From NCBI GenBank assembly GCA_023405565.1, contig JAEXXW010000730.1, positions 1-7,893 on the forward strand: a DNA stretch of 7,893 bases. The letters run 5' to 3'. Within the stretch, counting starts at the first letter, position 1, and every line of letters begins with the position of its first letter. A model generated the notes under the pieces. That model did no database searches. It was not told where the DNA came from and saw only the letters and a program-made list of their open reading frames with translations. This stretch comes from Pseudomonadota bacterium. GTDB lineage: Bacteria; Pseudomonadota; Alphaproteobacteria; Rhizobiales; Xanthobacteraceae. Made by a program: the position numbers and the translations under genes. Below are positions 6,161 through 7,893 of the stretch, in pieces.

Positions 6161-7251
6161 CGTCGGAGATAGTGACACCGCCATCCGCTCGCGAGCGCAA
6201 TGTCGCTGCGGAATTCAAGATCGACGGACGCTGGATTGGTGCTGGTCATTCGCCCTATCTCATCGCCGAAGTCGCGCAGGCGCATGATGGCTCGCTCGGG
6301 TTTGCGCATGCATTTATCGATGCCGCAGCGGAGGCGGGTGCCGACGCCATCAAGTTCCAGACCCATTTCGCCGACGAGGAATCGACGCGCGACGAGCAGT
6401 TTCGCGTCAAGTTCTCGAAGCAGGATGCGTCGCGCTTCGATTACTGGAAGCGGATGGAGTTCACTGATGAGCAATGGGCCGGTCTTGCGGGCCATGCGCG
6501 CGAGAAGAAGCTCGCCTTCATCAGTTCGGCGTTTTCCATGCGGGCTGTCGAACTTCTGGAGCGGCTGGGCATGCCGACGTGGAAGGTCGCTTCCGGCGAG
6601 GTGCTGTCCCCGGGATTTCTTCAGCGCCTGGCGGCGACCGGAAAGCCTGTGCTGCTGAGCTCCGGCATGAGCCCCTATCGCGAGATTGAAGCCGCTTTCA
6701 ATCTGCTGCGCGACACCGGGGCGCCTGTTGCCATCCTTCAATGCACCAGCCGTTATCCCACCCAGCTGCCGGATGTCGGGCTGAATGTCATCGATGAACT
6801 GCGCCGCCGTTTCGGTTGCCCCGTCGGATTGTCGGATCATTCGGGGCAGGTCTATCCGGCGCTGATCGCCATGGCGCGTGGGGCCAACATCATCGAGGCC
6901 CATATCACCCTCGACAAGCGTATGTTTGGGCCGGATGTCTCGTCGTCGCTGACAGTGGAGGAGTTCGGTCTTCTGGCCCGGACCCGGGATGCGATGGCAG
7001 AAATGGACGCCAACCCGGTCGACAAGGACGCGATGGCAGGCGAAATGGCCGGGATGCGCGAGCTTTTCCAGAAATCCGTGGCCGCCAGAACCCCGCTTCT
7101 GGCGGGTACCCTATTGACGCGCGACATGCTTACGACAAAAAAGCCGGCAACTGGCATTCCGGCGGGGGAGATTGAGCGCGTCGTTGGTCGCAAACTCTCT
7201 CGCGCCGTCGAACCCGACCGGGTTCTGAATTGGAGCGATCTTGATGAGTAA
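6157..7251 (+). CDS. neuB: NeuB-family nonulosonic acid synthase (N-acetylneuraminate synthase-like)
   Basis: Enzymes of this family condense phosphoenolpyruvate with an N-acetylated amino sugar, such as ManNAc, to make a nine-carbon acid. The 364-residue protein has a TIM-barrel part with IAEVAQAHDGS (36-46), IKFQTH (65-70), KVASGE (143-148), LSSGMS (167-172), QCTSRYP (195-201), GLSDHS (224-229) and EAHITLDK (247-254). His228 and His249 match the usual metal ligands. A C-terminal SAF (antifreeze-like) domain follows from about 307, with TKKPATGIPAGEIERVVGRK (327-346). GTG 6157 overlaps the ABC stop as GTGA and has GAGGAA (6143-6148) 8 bases upstream. The usual N-H-x-G near the start of the barrel reads A-H-D-G here, and EKHFTLD-type motifs read EAHITLD. 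Whether the product is sialic, legionaminic or another nonulosonic acid cannot be decided. Cytoplasmic. Confidence 0.92.
   Translation: MTSEIVTPPSARERNVAAEFKIDGRWIGAGHSPYLIAEVAQAHDGSLGFAHAFIDAAAEAGADAIKFQTHFADEESTRDEQFRVKFSKQDASRFDYWKRMEFTDEQWAGLAGHAREKKLAFISSAFSMRAVELLERLGMPTWKVASGEVLSPGFLQRLAATGKPVLLSSGMSPYREIEAAFNLLRDTGAPVAILQCTSRYPTQLPDVGLNVIDELRRRFGCPVGLSDHSGQVYPALIAMARGANIIEAHITLDKRMFGPDVSSSLTVEEFGLLARTRDAMAEMDANPVDKDAMAGEMAGMRELFQKSVAARTPLLAGTLLTRDMLTTKKPATGIPAGEIERVVGRKLSRAVEPDRVLNWSDLDE
7232..7235 (+). promoter_or_regulatory. Ribosome binding site of the neuC-like gene
   Basis: GGAG lies within the 3' end of the neuB-like gene, 8 bases before ATG 7244. It supports this start, which overlaps the upstream stop by 8 bases. 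Confidence 0.6.
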
Positions 7252-7893
7252 GGCGAACGGCCGGCGGAAGGTCTGTGTGGCGATCAACAGCCGCGCAAAT
7301 TACGGACGCATCAAGTCCGTGCTGCAGGCGATCCGTGAGAATCCAAAGCTCGAACTTCAGCTGATTGTCGGTGCATCCGGCCTGCTGCAGCGGTTCGGCA
7401 GCGTCGTGGACGTGATGCGCAAGGACGGCTTCGAGCCGACCGCCACCGTCTATTCAATCGTCGAGGGCGAGACCCCGACCACCATGGCCAAGTCCACCGG
7501 TTTGGCCATCATGGAACTTGCGACCCAGTTCGAGAATCTGAAGCCGGATGTCGTCATCACCGTTGCTGACCGGTTCGAGACCATCGCCACCGCCATCGCG
7601 GCCAGCTACATGAATATTCCGGTCGCCCATACGCAGGGCGGCGAGGTCACAGGCTCGATCGATGAGAGCGTGCGTCACGCCGTGACCAAGCTGTCTCATC
7701 TTCATTTCCCGGCCACGGAACTGGCGCGCGAATACGTCATCAGAATGGGTGAGGATCCGTCGACGGTGCATTTCACCGGCTGCCCGGCGATCGATGCTAT
7801 TGCTTCACTGGACCTATCCACCCCCGGCGACATCTTCACTCGCTATCGCGGGGTGGGTGCCGATCTCGATCCGAGCGAGCCCTACATTGTCGT
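7244..7893 (+). CDS. neuC: NeuC-family UDP-GlcNAc 2-epimerase (hydrolysing), cut by window end
   Basis: NeuC-type enzymes convert a UDP-N-acetylhexosamine to the free 2-epimer (ManNAc or a deoxy analogue) plus UDP, supplying the NeuB substrate. The frame is open for 216 codons to the window edge, against roughly 370-390 residues in the family, so the C-terminal domain is missing only because the window ends. Visible landmarks are SRANYGRI (16-23), VVITVADRFE (103-112), HTQGGEVTGSIDESVRHA (129-146) and KLSHLHFPAT (149-158), close to the NeuC pattern and less like non-hydrolysing WecB. The usual G-D-R-x-E loop reads A-D-R-F-E here. ATG 7244 overlaps the neuB stop by 8 bases, with GGAG at 7232-7235 spaced 8 bases away, so translation is coupled. 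The UDP-sugar used (UDP-GlcNAc or a bacillosamine-type sugar) is open, and the latter would make the pathway legionaminic. Confidence 0.9.
   Translation, partial: MSKANGRRKVCVAINSRANYGRIKSVLQAIRENPKLELQLIVGASGLLQRFGSVVDVMRKDGFEPTATVYSIVEGETPTTMAKSTGLAIMELATQFENLKPDVVITVADRFETIATAIAASYMNIPVAHTQGGEVTGSIDESVRHAVTKLSHLHFPATELAREYVIRMGEDPSTVHFTGCPAIDAIASLDLSTPGDIFTRYRGVGADLDPSEPYIV

Noticed and set aside
5914..6903. Leftward 329-codon open frame antisense to the ABC and neuB-like genes
   Set aside because: It lies entirely over two well-supported genes in a GC-rich stretch, where antisense frames often stay open. Its product has no recognised family motifs.

Overview
The window reads as part of a surface-glycan gene cluster in a Gram-negative bacterium, most likely an alphaproteobacterium. 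That placement rests on overall style only: moderate to high GC, tightly overlapping genes, and the flavour of the NeuB and NeuC homologues. No ribosomal RNA or other taxonomic marker is present, so it is an inference. Three genes (a NeuB-family synthase, a NeuC-family 2-epimerase and a lipid-flippase-like ABC exporter) point to making a nonulosonic acid (sialic, legionaminic or related sugar) and exporting a glycan. The exact sugar cannot be told from this window.

Layout. Positions 1-494 hold no convincing gene. They end in a perfect 18-bp palindrome (426-443) followed at once by a purine-rich ribosome-binding-like stretch. A SAM-methyltransferase-like gene runs rightward (best start 495, stop 1220). 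It converges, with a 44-bp gap and no visible terminator hairpin, on two leftward paralogous genes (1265-2599 and 2684-4048), each encoding a roughly 450-residue protein that looks like a GT-B-fold glycosyl- or glycerophosphotransferase. The 84-bp gap between the paralogues is filled by a possible 35-codon reading frame whose stop overlaps the start of the downstream paralogue as ATGA. A divergent control region (4049-4393), with a reasonable sigma-70-like promoter at 4304-4332, separates them from a rightward operon: ABC exporter (4394-6160), neuB-like (6157-7251, 4-base overlap) and neuC-like (7244 onward, 8-base overlap, cut by the window end).

How the genes may work together. The NeuC-like enzyme would release a 2-epimerised amino sugar from a UDP-sugar. 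The NeuB-like enzyme would condense it with phosphoenolpyruvate to the nine-carbon acid. A CMP-activating enzyme, expected beyond the right edge, would activate it. The twin transferases are candidates for adding that or a neighbouring residue to a lipid-linked glycan, the ABC exporter for flipping the lipid-linked product across the inner membrane, and the methyltransferase for decorating it. The roles of the twin transferases and the methyltransferase are inferred from context. The tight coupling of a flippase with neuB and neuC, next to a duplicated and little-characterised transferase pair, is the part most likely to be new.
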